Below, piece by piece: positions 29,888 to 37,792 of a stretch of 64,000 nucleotides of DNA. The DNA comes from Zhengella mangrovi. GTDB taxonomy: Bacteria > Pseudomonadota > Alphaproteobacteria > Rhizobiales > Rhizobiaceae. The notes beneath the pieces were generated by a model. It was not told where the DNA came from, did not search any database, and worked only from the letters and a program-made list of their open reading frames with translations. The DNA is taken from contig NZ_PDVP01000001.1 in NCBI RefSeq assembly GCF_002727065.1, positions 186,001 to 250,000 of the forward strand, read 5' to 3'. Position 1 is the first letter of the stretch. Every line of letters starts with the position of its first letter. The translations under genes and the position numbers were made by a program.

Positions 29888-31036
29888 CTACACCTTGATG
29901 GGAGGAAGTTTTGCCAGCACGGATGTGGGCAGCGTGGACCCCACGGTCAAGCCGCGGATGCGCTGCCAGCCGGCACCGAACATGATCACGAGTGCACCGA
30001 TCATCAGCAGGATCAGTGCGAAGGGCGGAATGCCGGTCGCGTTCGCCGTGTGATCGAAGAGATAGTAGACACCGATGGAGCCGAAATAGGCGAAGGTCGG
30101 CACCAGCAGCGAGCGCCGGTCGATGGCCAGCGCGACGTAGACGAAGCCGGCAATCAGCAGGCCGAGCGAAATCGCCGCCCCGGCTCCGGGCTCGATCGTG
30201 CCGACGGCCGTCGCCTGGCCTGTCGCCAGGATGAACAGCGGATGCACCAGCATGGGCGCCGAGACGACGTGGAGCCAGAAAGCGCAATCCGACCAGATCG
30301 TGAACCGTTCCCGATCATGCAGGTCGAGTGCGACGGCGACGAGAAACACGATGACGCCGCAGGCGAGCGGCACGAGCAGCGCACGCTCCATCACCATTGG
30401 CAATTGCTCGCTGGTCGGCAGGGCCACCTGGCCGCTCGTCACCCCGTCATAGAGCAGCAGCGCGACCCAGAGAAAGGCCATGGCGGTCATGGCAAGCGCA
30501 ATGATGGCGGCCATGATGGGAACGCGAAACCGCCAGAAGTAGAGGGCAGCGGCGCCGGCCACGCCGCCGGCGGCAAGGGACCCGAGCCAGCCCGCTTTCG
30601 AGCGCAGCGCGAACAGGGTCACGAGATTGCCGTTCAACTGCTCCAGCCCGGCCTGCGAGGAGACGTGATCGCCCAGCAGGACGCCGATGCCGGCGACGAA
30701 ACCGATGCCGAGCACCGTGCTGGCAAGCCGCATCCGCTTCTGGCGCGTGACGAATTCGGCGACCGCCCAGATCAGCACGGCGACGATCACGGCACCGATC
30801 GTCCGGTCGATGGCAGGGAGCGCCTGCAGCGAAAACAGGATGCCGGCGAACAGCATGCCGATCCCGACAGTGACGAAAAGGTCGTTGCCGCCGCCGATGA
30901 GACGCAGGTTCTCGTCGCTGATGCTGGCGGTTGCCGGGAGGTCGGGCATGGTATCCAGCGCGATCACCGCATCGCGCTGCGACGCGGAGATGATGCCGCG
31001 TTCGACCGCATGATTGAGTGTCTCGCGGGATATCAG
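29888..31036 (-). CDS. DUF2157-containing polytopic membrane protein
   Basis: About 382 residues. A DUF2157 N-terminus (LISRETLNHAVERGIISASQRDAVIAL) is followed by 10-12 membrane helices. Function unknown. No ATG, GTG or TTG stands where the domain begins. The best ribosome site (AAGGAAGA) lies 5 nt before a CTG at 31036, so a rare CTG start is proposed; a TTG 12 codons upstream or an ATG at 30949 are alternatives. It lies inside the hslV-hslU interval, 3 nt before hslU. Confidence 0.7.
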   Translation of the reverse strand: MISRETLNHAVERGIISASQRDAVIALDTMPDLPATASISDENLRLIGGGNDLFVTVGIGMLFAGILFSLQALPAIDRTIGAVIVAVLIWAVAEFVTRQKRMRLASTVLGIGFVAGIGVLLGDHVSSQAGLEQLNGNLVTLFALRSKAGWLGSLAAGGVAGAAALYFWRFRVPIMAAIIALAMTAMAFLWVALLLYDGVTSGQVALPTSEQLPMVMERALLVPLACGVIVFLVAVALDLHDRERFTIWSDCAFWLHVVSAPMLVHPLFILATGQATAVGTIEPGAGAAISLGLLIAGFVYVALAIDRRSLLVPTFAYFGSIGVYYLFDHTANATGIPPFALILLMIGALVIMFGAGWQRIRGLTVGSTLPTSVLAKLPPIKV

Positions 31037-31065
31037 GACCGTCTTCCTTCTTGCGATGTGGCCTG

Positions 31066-31113
31066 GAAGCAAGTCCGGCGAAAGTGAAAACCGGTCTCGC
31101 GCCGGAAATTGCG
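31066..31113. repeat. Rhizobiales-type interspersed palindromic repeat
   Basis: The stretch around TCCGGCGAAAGTGAAAACCG forms a hairpin with TCGCGCCGGAAATTGCG. It resembles the 43.9-kb element and the abundant GGAA/TTCC-flanked intergenic repeats of Rhizobiales. It lies between hslV and the DUF2157 gene. Confidence 0.6.
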
Positions 31114-31151
31114 AACCGACAAGCCGATGGGACGAACCAGCGGGTAGCGCA

Positions 31152-31706
31152 CTAGCCCTGGTCTTCGCCCAGCGTCTCGACGACGATGTTGTGATTGGTA
31201 TAGACGCAGATGTCGGCGGCGATCTGCATGGCCTTGCGGGCGATGACTTCCGGGTCCGCTTCCACGTCGTAGAGCGCCCGTGCAGCCGCCAGGGCATAAT
31301 TCCCGCCCGACCCGATCGCCATGACGCCAAGTTCCGGCTCCAGCACGTCGCCATTGCCGGTCACCGCGAGGCTGACTTCGGCATTGGCGACCAGCATCAT
31401 CGCCTCGAGCTGGCGCAGGTACTTGTCGGTGCGCCAGTCCTTGGCCAGTTCCACGCAGGCCCGCATCAGCTGACCCGGATATTGCTCCAGCTTGGCTTCC
31501 AGCCGTTCCAGCAGGGTGAAGGCATCGGCCGTCGCACCCGCGAAACCCGCGATGACGTCGCGATCCTTGCCGATGCGGCGCACCTTGCGGGCATTGCCCT
31601 TCATCACGGTCTGCCCAAGCGAGACCTGTCCGTCGCCGGCGATCACCACCTTCCCGCCCTTCCGGACCGTCACGATGGTTGTGGCGTGCATGCTTTTTTC
31701 GCCCAT
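31152..31706 (-). CDS. hslV: HslV, proteolytic subunit of HslVU
   Basis: 184 residues. A threonine protease of proteasome-beta type. [26 protein letters not shown] carries the catalytic Thr, exposed after processing of a short leader (MGEKSMHA). The Lys/Asp partners lie in the same region, and [10 protein letters not shown] follows. A second in-frame ATG at 31691 is an alternative start. It diverges from hisB. Confidence 0.95.
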   Translation of the reverse strand: MGEKSMHATTIVTVRKGGKVVIAGDGQVSLGQTVMKGNARKVRRIGKDRDVIAGFAGATADAFTLLERLEAKLEQYPGQLMRACVELAKDWRTDKYLRQLEAMMLVANAEVSLAVTGNGDVLEPELGVMAIGSGGNYALAAARALYDVEADPEVIARKAMQIAADICVYTNHNIVVETLGEDQG

Positions 31707-31763
31707 GCGCCTGGAACTCCGTCTGTTTGCCCGCGGACCGCGGAGCGTGTCGTCTGCAGCGTC

Positions 31764-31791
31764 TATGTATGCATGCGGGCAGCGATTGCAA
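31764..31791 (-). promoter_or_regulatory. Candidate promoter of hslV
   Basis: On the minus strand TTGCAA (31791-31786), a 16-nt spacer and TACATA (31769-31764) lie about 60 nt before hslV. The sequence alone does not show whether it is a heat-shock (RpoH) or housekeeping promoter. Confidence 0.35.
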
Positions 31792-31895
31792 ACAGCCTGT
31801 CCGCCCGTCACCGCGACCGGATGGGCGGCAAGCAACTTTCCAACCGCTTCGCCTGCTGTTAGAAGGCGATTTCGAATTCAACGGGAACCAGCGTC

Positions 31896-32495
31896 ATGAC
31901 CGCCCGCACCGCCAGCGTTTCGCGCAAGACCAACGAAACCGCGATCGAGGTCTCCATCAGCATCGACGGCACCGGCAAGCACGACATCAGGACCGGTGTC
32001 GGCTTCTTCGACCATATGCTGGAGCAGCTGTCGCGCCACTCGCTGATCGACATGACGGTGCGCGCGGACGGTGACCTGCACATCGACGATCACCACACGG
32101 TGGAGGATACCGGCATCGCGCTCGGGCAGGCCCTGGCCGAGGCTCTAGGCGAGCGGCGCGGCATCACGCGGTATGCCTCGCTTAATCTCGTCATGGACGA
32201 AACCATGACGACCGCGGGCGTTGACGTGTCCGGCCGGCCCTTCCTCGTCTGGAACGTCGATTTTTCCGCCCCGAAGATCGGCACCTTCGATACCGAGCTG
32301 GTGCGCGAATTCTTCCAGGCCCTGTCCCAGCATGCCGGCATCACGCTGCATGTCCGAAACGACTACGGGGTCAACAATCACCACATCGCCGAAACGTGTT
32401 TCAAGGCCGTGGCCCGCGTGTTGCGCACGGCACTGGAAATCGACCCGCGCCAGGCCAATGCGGTACCGTCGACAAAGGGATCGCTGAAAGGCTGA
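31896..32495 (+). CDS. hisB: Imidazoleglycerol-phosphate dehydratase
   Basis: 199 residues, the monofunctional form without the phosphatase domain found in enterobacteria. Manganese-dependent dehydration step of histidine synthesis. Motifs [38 protein letters not shown] and the second-half [17 protein letters not shown] give the paired His clusters. It is the first gene of the his cluster, divergent from hslV. Confidence 0.96.
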   Translation: MTARTASVSRKTNETAIEVSISIDGTGKHDIRTGVGFFDHMLEQLSRHSLIDMTVRADGDLHIDDHHTVEDTGIALGQALAEALGERRGITRYASLNLVMDETMTTAGVDVSGRPFLVWNVDFSAPKIGTFDTELVREFFQALSQHAGITLHVRNDYGVNNHHIAETCFKAVARVLRTALEIDPRQANAVPSTKGSLKG

Positions 32496-32499
32496 GGCT

Positions 32500-32973
32500 A
32501 TGGCGTCTTTTGTTGTCATGGAACCGCCTGCAGGCGATGCGCGGCGCGAGACACGGTTTATCCGCGACGGGTTCGCGGTCCTTGCTTTCATCGTTCCTCC
32601 GCTCTGGTTCGCCTGGCATCGTCTCTGGGTCGAGGCGATTGTCAGCCTGGCCCTGCTCGTGGCGGCCGGGGCGCTGGTCGAGCTGCAGGGCTTCGCCATG
32701 GCCTCGTCGCTGCTGTCCTTGCTCGTTTCGCTCTATGCCGGCCTGGAAGCCAATGGCCTTCGCATCGCCGGTCTGTCGCGGCGCGGTTGGCGGGAAGCCG
32801 GTGTCGTGGAAGCAGCCAGCCCTGCCGAGGCCGAGCTGCGCTGGTACCATGATCCGTCCGCTTCGCTGCCTCGCGAGACAGCCCCGCCGCCCTTGCCTCG
32901 ACGGCACCCCGCCATCCGTTCCGCTGCCCCGGCCGAGGGGCTCGGCCTGATCGACTATCCGGGAGCACGCTGA
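32500..32973 (+). CDS. DUF2628 small membrane protein
   Basis: 157 residues. Two or three membrane helices ([18 protein letters not shown]-like and [18 protein letters not shown]) precede a proline-rich cytosolic tail ([11 protein letters not shown]-like). DUF2628 proteins are often encoded between hisB and hisH in Rhizobiales; no role is established. It overlaps hisH as TGATG. Confidence 0.85.
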   Translation: MASFVVMEPPAGDARRETRFIRDGFAVLAFIVPPLWFAWHRLWVEAIVSLALLVAAGALVELQGFAMASSLLSLLVSLYAGLEANGLRIAGLSRRGWREAGVVEAASPAEAELRWYHDPSASLPRETAPPPLPRRHPAIRSAAPAEGLGLIDYPGAR

Positions 32974-33623
32974 TGCGCGTCGCCATCATCGACTACGGGT
33001 CGGGCAATCTGCGCTCGGCCACCAAGGCCTTCGAACGCGCGGCCCGCGAAGCCGGCATCAATGCCGAGATCGACCTGACGGCCGACGCTGACCGGGTTCG
33101 CACCGCAGACCGTGTGGTACTCCCGGGCGTCGGCGCCTATGCCGATTGCAAGGCGGGCCTCGACGCGGTGCCTGGCATGCATGCGGCCATCGACGAAGCC
33201 GTCGTCGGCGCGGGCCGGCCGTTCCTTGGCATTTGCGTGGGCATGCAACTCATGTCCACGCGGGGCCTCGAGAAGACGGTCACGGACGGCTTCGGCTGGA
33301 TCAGGGGCGACGTGCGCCTGATGACCCCGACCGACCCGACACTGAAGATTCCGCAGATCGGCTGGAACACGATTCACGTGAAACATTCCCATCCGCTGTT
33401 CGACGGCATCCCGACCGGCGACGATGGCCTGCATGCCTATTTCGTCCATTCCTATTTTCTTGACGCGGAAAACCCGGAAGATGTTCTCGCGGTGACCGAC
33501 TATGGCGGCGAGGTAACCGCAGCCGTCGCCCATGAAAACAGGGCCGGAACCCAGTTCCACCCCGAGAAAAGCCAGAAGCTGGGCCTCGCCCTCATCGCCA
33601 ATTTCCTGAAGTGGAAGCCCTGA
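32973..33623 (+). CDS. hisH: Imidazole glycerol phosphate synthase glutaminase subunit
   Basis: 216 residues. Class-I glutamine amidotransferase that feeds ammonia to His[16 protein letters not shown] is near the N-terminus; the nucleophile Cys is in [10 protein letters not shown]; the His-Glu pair is in [10 protein letters not shown] parS-like site lies within the gene at 33370. It follows DUF2628 with a 1-nt overlap. Confidence 0.96.
   Translation: MRVAIIDYGSGNLRSATKAFERAAREAGINAEIDLTADADRVRTADRVVLPGVGAYADCKAGLDAVPGMHAAIDEAVVGAGRPFLGICVGMQLMSTRGLEKTVTDGFGWIRGDVRLMTPTDPTLKIPQIGWNTIHVKHSHPLFDGIPTGDDGLHAYFVHSYFLDAENPEDVLAVTDYGGEVTAAVAHENRAGTQFHPEKSQKLGLALIANFLKWKP
33370..33385. promoter_or_regulatory. 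parS-like site within hisH
   Basis: The minus strand reads TGTTTCACGTGAATCG, 14 of 16 to the parS consensus. It is the parS-like sequence farthest from parAB in this window. Confidence 0.55.
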
Positions 33624-33639
33624 AGGGCTGCGTGAACAC

Positions 33640-33750
33640 ATGTCTGAGATCCTCTTCCCCGCCATCGGCCTGAAAGACGGCCACCCGCACCGCCCGCAGC
33701 GCCAAGGCCGCGAGGACGCGCAAACCGGAAAGGGCACTGGCCGTGTCTAA
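33640..33750 (+). repeat. Decayed duplicate of the hisA 5' end with shared tail; 36-residue leader ORF
   Basis: An ATG at 33640 opens [14 protein letters not shown], nearly identical to the real HisA start [14 protein letters not shown]. About 38 of 45 nt match the sequence from 33743. After codon 14 it runs into a roughly 50-bp tail (GCACCGCCCGCAG ... CGAGGACG ... AACCGGAAAGG) and stops at TAA 33748-33750, overlapping the hisA GTG by 8 nt. The same kind of tail follows the two extra hisF starts. It may be a leader peptide coupled to hisA or simply a relic. Confidence 0.8.
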
Positions 33751-34519
33751 GATCCTCTTCCCCGCCATCGATTTGAAAGACGGCCAGTGCGTGCGCCTCA
33801 AACTCGGCGAGATGGACACCGCGACGGTCTACAACGAGGATCCCGGCGCGCAGGCGAAAGCCTTCGAGGATGCCGGCTTCGAGTGGCTGCACGTCGTTGA
33901 CCTGAATGGTGCCTTTGCCGGCGAGAGCGTCAATGGCGCCGCGGTAGAGCGCATCCTGGCCTCGACGAAAAACCCGGTTCAGCTTGGAGGTGGCATCCGC
34001 ACGCTTGCGCATATCGAGGCCTGGCTCGACAAGGGCCTGACCCGTGTCATCCTCGGCACCGTTGCCGTCCGCGATCCCGACCTGGTCAAGGAGGCCTGCC
34101 GCCTCTTTCCCGGAAAGGTCGCTGTCGGCATCGACGCCAAGGGCGGCAAGGTCGCGGTCGAGGGCTGGGCGGAAGCGTCTTCGCTCGGTGTCGTCGAACT
34201 GGCAAAGAAGTTCGAAGGCGCGGGCGTGGCGGCGATCATCTACACCGACATTGACCGGGACGGCGTGCTGACCGGCATCAACTGGGAATCGACCATCGAT
34301 CTGGCCAATGCCGTGTCCATTCCCGTCATCGCGTCGGGTGGCCTCGCCTCGATCGCCGACATCGTGCGCATGACAATGCCGGATGCATCCCGCCTGGAAG
34401 GCGCCATCTCGGGCCGCGCGCTGTACGATGGCCGCATCGATCCGGCCGAGGCGCTTGGCGTGCTGAAGGGGACGATCAGCGTGGATGCGGCCATGTTCGA
34501 GGAGGAGGAGCGGTCATGA
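33743..34519 (+). CDS. hisA: ProFAR isomerase (HisA)
   Basis: 258 residues. A (beta/alpha)8 enzyme of histidine synthesis. The N-terminal phosphate/acid site is [25 protein letters not shown], the loop VQLGGGIRT follows, and the second-half motif is [15 protein letters not shown]. Start is GTG, preceded by GGAAAGG. A decayed copy of this start lies 103 nt upstream. The stop overlaps the ATG of the first extra hisF start (ATGA), which suggests that ATG was the ancestral hisF start. Confidence 0.96.
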   Translation: MSKILFPAIDLKDGQCVRLKLGEMDTATVYNEDPGAQAKAFEDAGFEWLHVVDLNGAFAGESVNGAAVERILASTKNPVQLGGGIRTLAHIEAWLDKGLTRVILGTVAVRDPDLVKEACRLFPGKVAVGIDAKGGKVAVEGWAEASSLGVVELAKKFEGAGVAAIIYTDIDRDGVLTGINWESTIDLANAVSIPVIASGGLASIADIVRMTMPDASRLEGAISGRALYDGRIDPAEALGVLKGTISVDAAMFEEEERS

Positions 34520-34629
34520 CCCTGAAGACGGGTGCCATTCGCTGCCTCGATGTGAAGGACTGGCCGCACGCCCGCAGGGGCAGAGCCCCGAGGACGGACA
34601 GAACCGGAAAGGCGGCCATCCCATGCTGA
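34516..34629 (+). repeat. First extra copy of the hisF 5' end with shared tail; 37-residue ORF
   Basis: The ATG at 34516 overlaps the hisA stop as ATGA, the usual his-operon junction. It encodes [16 protein letters not shown], a degenerate form of the standard [16 protein letters not shown] start. It then passes into the tail GCACGCCCGCAGGGGCAGAG ... CGAGGACGGACAGAACCGG and stops at 34627-34629 inside the next copy. It looks like the ancestral, now displaced start of hisF. Confidence 0.82.
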
Positions 34630-34733
34630 AAGCCCGCGTTATTCCTTGCCTCGACGTCAAGGATTGGCCGCACGCCCGCAGGGGCAGGATCCCGAGGACG
34701 GGCAGAACCGGAAAGGCGGCCATCCCATGCTGA
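34623..34733 (+). repeat. Second extra copy of the hisF 5' end with shared tail; 36-residue ORF
   Basis: [15 protein letters not shown] is identical to the real HisF start for the first 14 codons. It is followed by the same tail as the first copy with a few substitutions, and stops at TGA overlapping the true hisF ATG at 34727. Copy spacing is 107 nt (first to second) and 104 nt (second to real gene). Confidence 0.85.
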
Positions 34734-35509
34734 AAGCCCGCGTTATTCCTTGCCTCGACGTCAAGGATGGCCGCGTGGTCAAGGGCGTCAACTTCGTCGA
34801 CCTGATCGACGCCGGCGATCCGGTGGAGGCCGCCAAGGCCTATGATGCGGCCGGTGCCGACGAGCTCACCTTCCTCGACATCACGGCCAGCCACGAGAAC
34901 CGCGACACGATTTTCGATGTCGTGGCCCGCACGGCAGAACAGTGTTTCATGCCGTTGACCGTCGGTGGCGGGGTGCGTGCCACGTCAGACATCCGCAAGC
35001 TGCTTCTGGCCGGCGCCGACAAGGTGTCGATCAATACCGCGGCGGTGAAGAACCCGGATTTCGTGGCCGAGGCAGCCGACAAGTTCGGCGATCAGTGCAT
35101 CGTCGTCGCCATCGATGCCAAGAAGGTCTCGACGGACGGGGAGGCGGATCGCTGGGAGATCTTCACCCATGGCGGCCGCACGCCGACCGGCATCGACGCC
35201 GTGGAGTTCGCCCGCCTTGTCGTGGACAGGGGCGCCGGCGAAATCCTGCTGACCTCCATGGACCGCGACGGCACCAAGGCCGGCTACGACATTCCGCTGA
35301 CCCGCACCATCGCGGATGCGGTGCACGTCCCGGTGATCGCGTCGGGCGGCGTCGGCAATCTCGATCATATGGTGGACGGCATCCGCGACGGTCATGCCAC
35401 CGCCGTGCTGGCCGCTTCCATTTTCCATTTCGGCACCTACACGATCGGCGAGGCCAAGGACTACATGGCCGCCGCCGGCCTGCCGATGCGCCTAGATCCG
35501 CATGACTGA
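34727..35509 (+). CDS. hisF: Imidazole glycerol phosphate synthase cyclase subunit
   Basis: 260 residues. Partner of HisH; closes the imidazole ring. N-terminal [22 protein letters not shown] has the catalytic Asp, and the second catalytic Asp is in [13 protein letters not shown]. The start is the third of three tandem copies of the same 5' end. Only this copy is in frame with the full enzyme, and GGAAAGG lies upstream as ribosome site. Confidence 0.96.
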   Translation: MLKARVIPCLDVKDGRVVKGVNFVDLIDAGDPVEAAKAYDAAGADELTFLDITASHENRDTIFDVVARTAEQCFMPLTVGGGVRATSDIRKLLLAGADKVSINTAAVKNPDFVAEAADKFGDQCIVVAIDAKKVSTDGEADRWEIFTHGGRTPTGIDAVEFARLVVDRGAGEILLTSMDRDGTKAGYDIPLTRTIADAVHVPVIASGGVGNLDHMVDGIRDGHATAVLAASIFHFGTYTIGEAKDYMAAAGLPMRLDPHD

Positions 35510-35524
35510 CCGCGAGGACGCGCG

Positions 35525-35848
35525 ATGACCGATTTCACCCTGGCCGACCTCGAGCGCATCGTTTCCGAACGCGCGCAATCCGGCGATGCCAATTCCTGGA
35601 CGGCGAAGCTTTTCGCCAGGGGCATGCCGAAGGCCGCTCAGAAGCTCGGCGAGGAGGCGGTCGAATCCGTCATCGCGGCCGTCGCGGGAGACCGCGAAGG
35701 TCTGATTTCCGAAAGCGCCGATCTCCTTTATCATTGGCTTGTCGTGCTGGCGCTGGCCGGCATTTCCCTGGATGAGGTCATGGCTGAGCTGGAAGGCCGG
35801 ACGGGACGCTCCGGGATCGATGAAAAGGCGTCCCGCGAGGGATCGTGA
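35525..35848 (+). CDS. hisE: Phosphoribosyl-ATP diphosphatase
   Basis: 107 residues, monofunctional HisE (not fused to HisI). Hydrolyses PR-ATP to PR-AMP. The MazG-like helical motif is [16 protein letters not shown] followed by [14 protein letters not shown], carrying the metal-binding Glu/Asp residues. It follows hisF at 15 nt with the ribosome site GAGGACG. Confidence 0.94.
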   Translation: MTDFTLADLERIVSERAQSGDANSWTAKLFARGMPKAAQKLGEEAVESVIAAVAGDREGLISESADLLYHWLVVLALAGISLDEVMAELEGRTGRSGIDEKASREGS

Positions 35849-35886
35849 CGGCGCCAGGACGTTTTGGACAAGGGACTGACCGATCC

Positions 35887-36846
35887 ATGGACCAGCTCAA
35901 CGCTTCCGAGATCTACTCCCCTTACCGATTTTTCGCCGCCGACCGATGGGCGGGGTTCCGGGCGGATACGCCGTTGACGCTGACCGCCGACGAGGTCGAA
36001 CGCCTGCGCTCGATGAACGATCCGGTGGACCTGGAGGAAGTGCGGCGGATCTACCTGGCCCTGTCGCGCCTCCTGTCGGCGCATGTCGAGGCGAGCCAGC
36101 TTCTGTTTCGCCAGCGCAAGCAGTTTCTCAACGTCGACGATGCCGTCAAGACACCCTTCATCATCGGCATTGCCGGGTCGGTGGCCGTCGGCAAGTCGAC
36201 GACCGCGCGCATCCTGAAGGAGCTTCTGCGCCGCTGGCCGTCGAGCCCGAAGGTCGATCTGGTCACCACCGATGGTTTCCTGCTGCCCAATGCCGAATTG
36301 CGGCGTCAGAACCTGATGGATCGCAAGGGCTTCCCCGACAGCTATGATGTCGGCGCGCTGCTGCGGTTCCTGTCCGACATCAAGTCCGGCCGTTCCAACG
36401 TCAAGGCGCCGCTCTATTCGCACCTGACCTACGACGTGCTGCAGGGCGAGGAACAGATCGTCGATCGCCCGGACATCCTCATCTTCGAGGGCATCAACGT
36501 GCTGCAGGTGCGTGACCTGCCCGGCGATGGCAAGGCGGTGCCTTTCGTGTCGGATTTCTTCGATTTCTCGATCTACATCGACGCCGACGAGGACCTGATC
36601 CACTCCTGGTATGTCGATCGCTTCATGCGGCTCCGGAAGACGGCCTTCACCAATCCGCAGTCCTTCTTCCACCGCTATTCGCAATTGCCCGCCGATGCCG
36701 CCCGCGCGATCGCCGAGGGCCTGTGGGCCAACATCAACGCCAAGAACCTGCGCGAGAACATCCTGCCGACCCGTCCCCGCGCCGACCTGATCCTGCGCAA
36801 GGGCGCCGACCACCTGATCCAGGAAGTTGCCCTGCGCAAGCTCTGA
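35887..36846 (+). CDS. coaA: Type I pantothenate kinase
   Basis: 319 residues. First committed step of coenzyme A synthesis. The P-loop is [17 protein letters not shown] at about residues 95-111, with [16 protein letters not shown] and FEGINVLQ following. ATG 35887 matches the family N-terminus ([22 protein letters not shown]). A GTG at 35845 overlapping hisE with the ribosome site GAGG would add 14 residues. The order hisE-coaA is typical of Rhizobiales. Confidence 0.95.
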   Translation: MDQLNASEIYSPYRFFAADRWAGFRADTPLTLTADEVERLRSMNDPVDLEEVRRIYLALSRLLSAHVEASQLLFRQRKQFLNVDDAVKTPFIIGIAGSVAVGKSTTARILKELLRRWPSSPKVDLVTTDGFLLPNAELRRQNLMDRKGFPDSYDVGALLRFLSDIKSGRSNVKAPLYSHLTYDVLQGEEQIVDRPDILIFEGINVLQVRDLPGDGKAVPFVSDFFDFSIYIDADEDLIHSWYVDRFMRLRKTAFTNPQSFFHRYSQLPADAARAIAEGLWANINAKNLRENILPTRPRADLILRKGADHLIQEVALRKL

Positions 36847-36925
36847 CCGTTTCGCTGGCCGGCCGCCATGCGCCGTCATCGCGGCCCATGGCCGCCCGAA
36901 CACGCTGGCGGCTGCGTTTTCATGA

Positions 36926-36953
36926 TTGATGCGGGCCCGCCCTTGGGTTAGAA
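36926..36953 (+). promoter_or_regulatory. Candidate promoter of tRNA-Arg
   Basis: TTGATG (36926-36931), a 16-nt spacer and TTAGAA (36948-36953) lie about 55 nt before the tRNA. Confidence 0.35.
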
Positions 36954-37006
36954 GGACGTGCTTCGCGTCGTTTTGCAAAGCGCTTTGTGGGCCCTTGGCC
37001 TGCCGG

Positions 37007-37083
37007 GCACCCGTAGCTCAGCTGGATAGAGTGCTGCCCTCCGAAGGCAGAGGTCACAGGTTCGAATCCTGTCGGGTGCGCCA
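37007..37083 (+). tRNA. tRNA-Arg (CCG)
   Basis: 77-nt cloverleaf. Acceptor GCACCCG pairs with CGGGTGC. The anticodon arm is CTGCC-CTCCGAA-GGCAG with anticodon CCG. The T arm is ACAGGTTCGAATCCTGT. The discriminator is G and CCA is encoded (37081-37083). Confidence 0.97.
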
Positions 37084-37247
37084 TTTCACATAATTCGCGA
37101 AGCGAAATATGGATGACATTTTCCTCAGGGTTTTCGGCGGCAATCGTTTGGAACAAACGATGAGAGCCGTTCGAACTTTCTTCGCCCAGGCGCGCCATCT
37201 TTTCCTTCGGCGCCAAGCCAGTTTCTGTGCGCTGGCGGCCGGCCCGT

Positions 37248-37781
37248 TCAGCGGGCCGCTGTCGTCAGATAGTCCAGCATGACGCCGGCAGCCGAGACGT
37301 TGACCGGAACGCCTTCCGGCTCGTCGCGAAAGCCGGGTTCGGCGAAGATGCGGCGGATCTCCCCATCGACGGCATGCATGGAATAACGCCAGCTGCGCTG
37401 GCCCATGCCGGTGTTGCGCCGGCTGACCAGCATGCCCATCAGCCGGGTGAAGTCGGCGTTGCCGTCCGGCAGCATGAACACGCGGGAAATCGATTGCGCC
37501 CGCGCCCACTGGAACATGGTGAAGGCATCGTTGACAGAAAGGCAGACGACCTCATCGATGCCACGCGCCATGAAGTCGTCGTAGTGCGCCTCGTACCCCG
37601 GCAGGTGAGACTCCGAGCAGGCCGGCGTGAACGCGCCTGGAAGCGCGAAAAGCACGATGTTGCGCCCCCCGAAGACGTCGCGGCTGGTCAGTTGTTTCCA
37701 CTTGTAGGGATTCGCGCCGCCGAGAGCCTCGTTGCGGAGCCGCGTGTGGAAGACAGCGTCGGGAACCTGGTGTCCGATCAT
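37248..37781 (-). CDS. Peroxiredoxin, Prx5 type
   Basis: 177 residues. A thiol peroxidase of the redoxin/AhpC-TSA class. The peroxidatic Cys is in [27 protein letters not shown], the Prx5 signature. The conserved second-half motif [13 protein letters not shown] is also typical. ATG 37781 has the ribosome site GAGGAGC. It is the last gene of a leftward group and starts 11 nt after the ThDP-enzyme stop, so it is probably co-transcribed. It may detoxify peroxide made by that pathway (inference). Confidence 0.92.
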   Translation of the reverse strand: MIGHQVPDAVFHTRLRNEALGGANPYKWKQLTSRDVFGGRNIVLFALPGAFTPACSESHLPGYEAHYDDFMARGIDEVVCLSVNDAFTMFQWARAQSISRVFMLPDGNADFTRLMGMLVSRRNTGMGQRSWRYSMHAVDGEIRRIFAEPGFRDEPEGVPVNVSAAGVMLDYLTTAAR

Positions 37782-37792
37782 GACCCTGCTCC

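Noticed and set aside
28628-31087. 819-residue plus-strand open frame opposite hslU and the DUF2157 gene
   Set aside because: Asp/His/Gln-rich shadow frame; hslU on the other strand is unmistakable.
33640-34733. Histidine attenuator leader peptides
   Set aside because: The short frames contain only one or two His codons and no terminator/antiterminator pair, so classical his attenuation is not supported.
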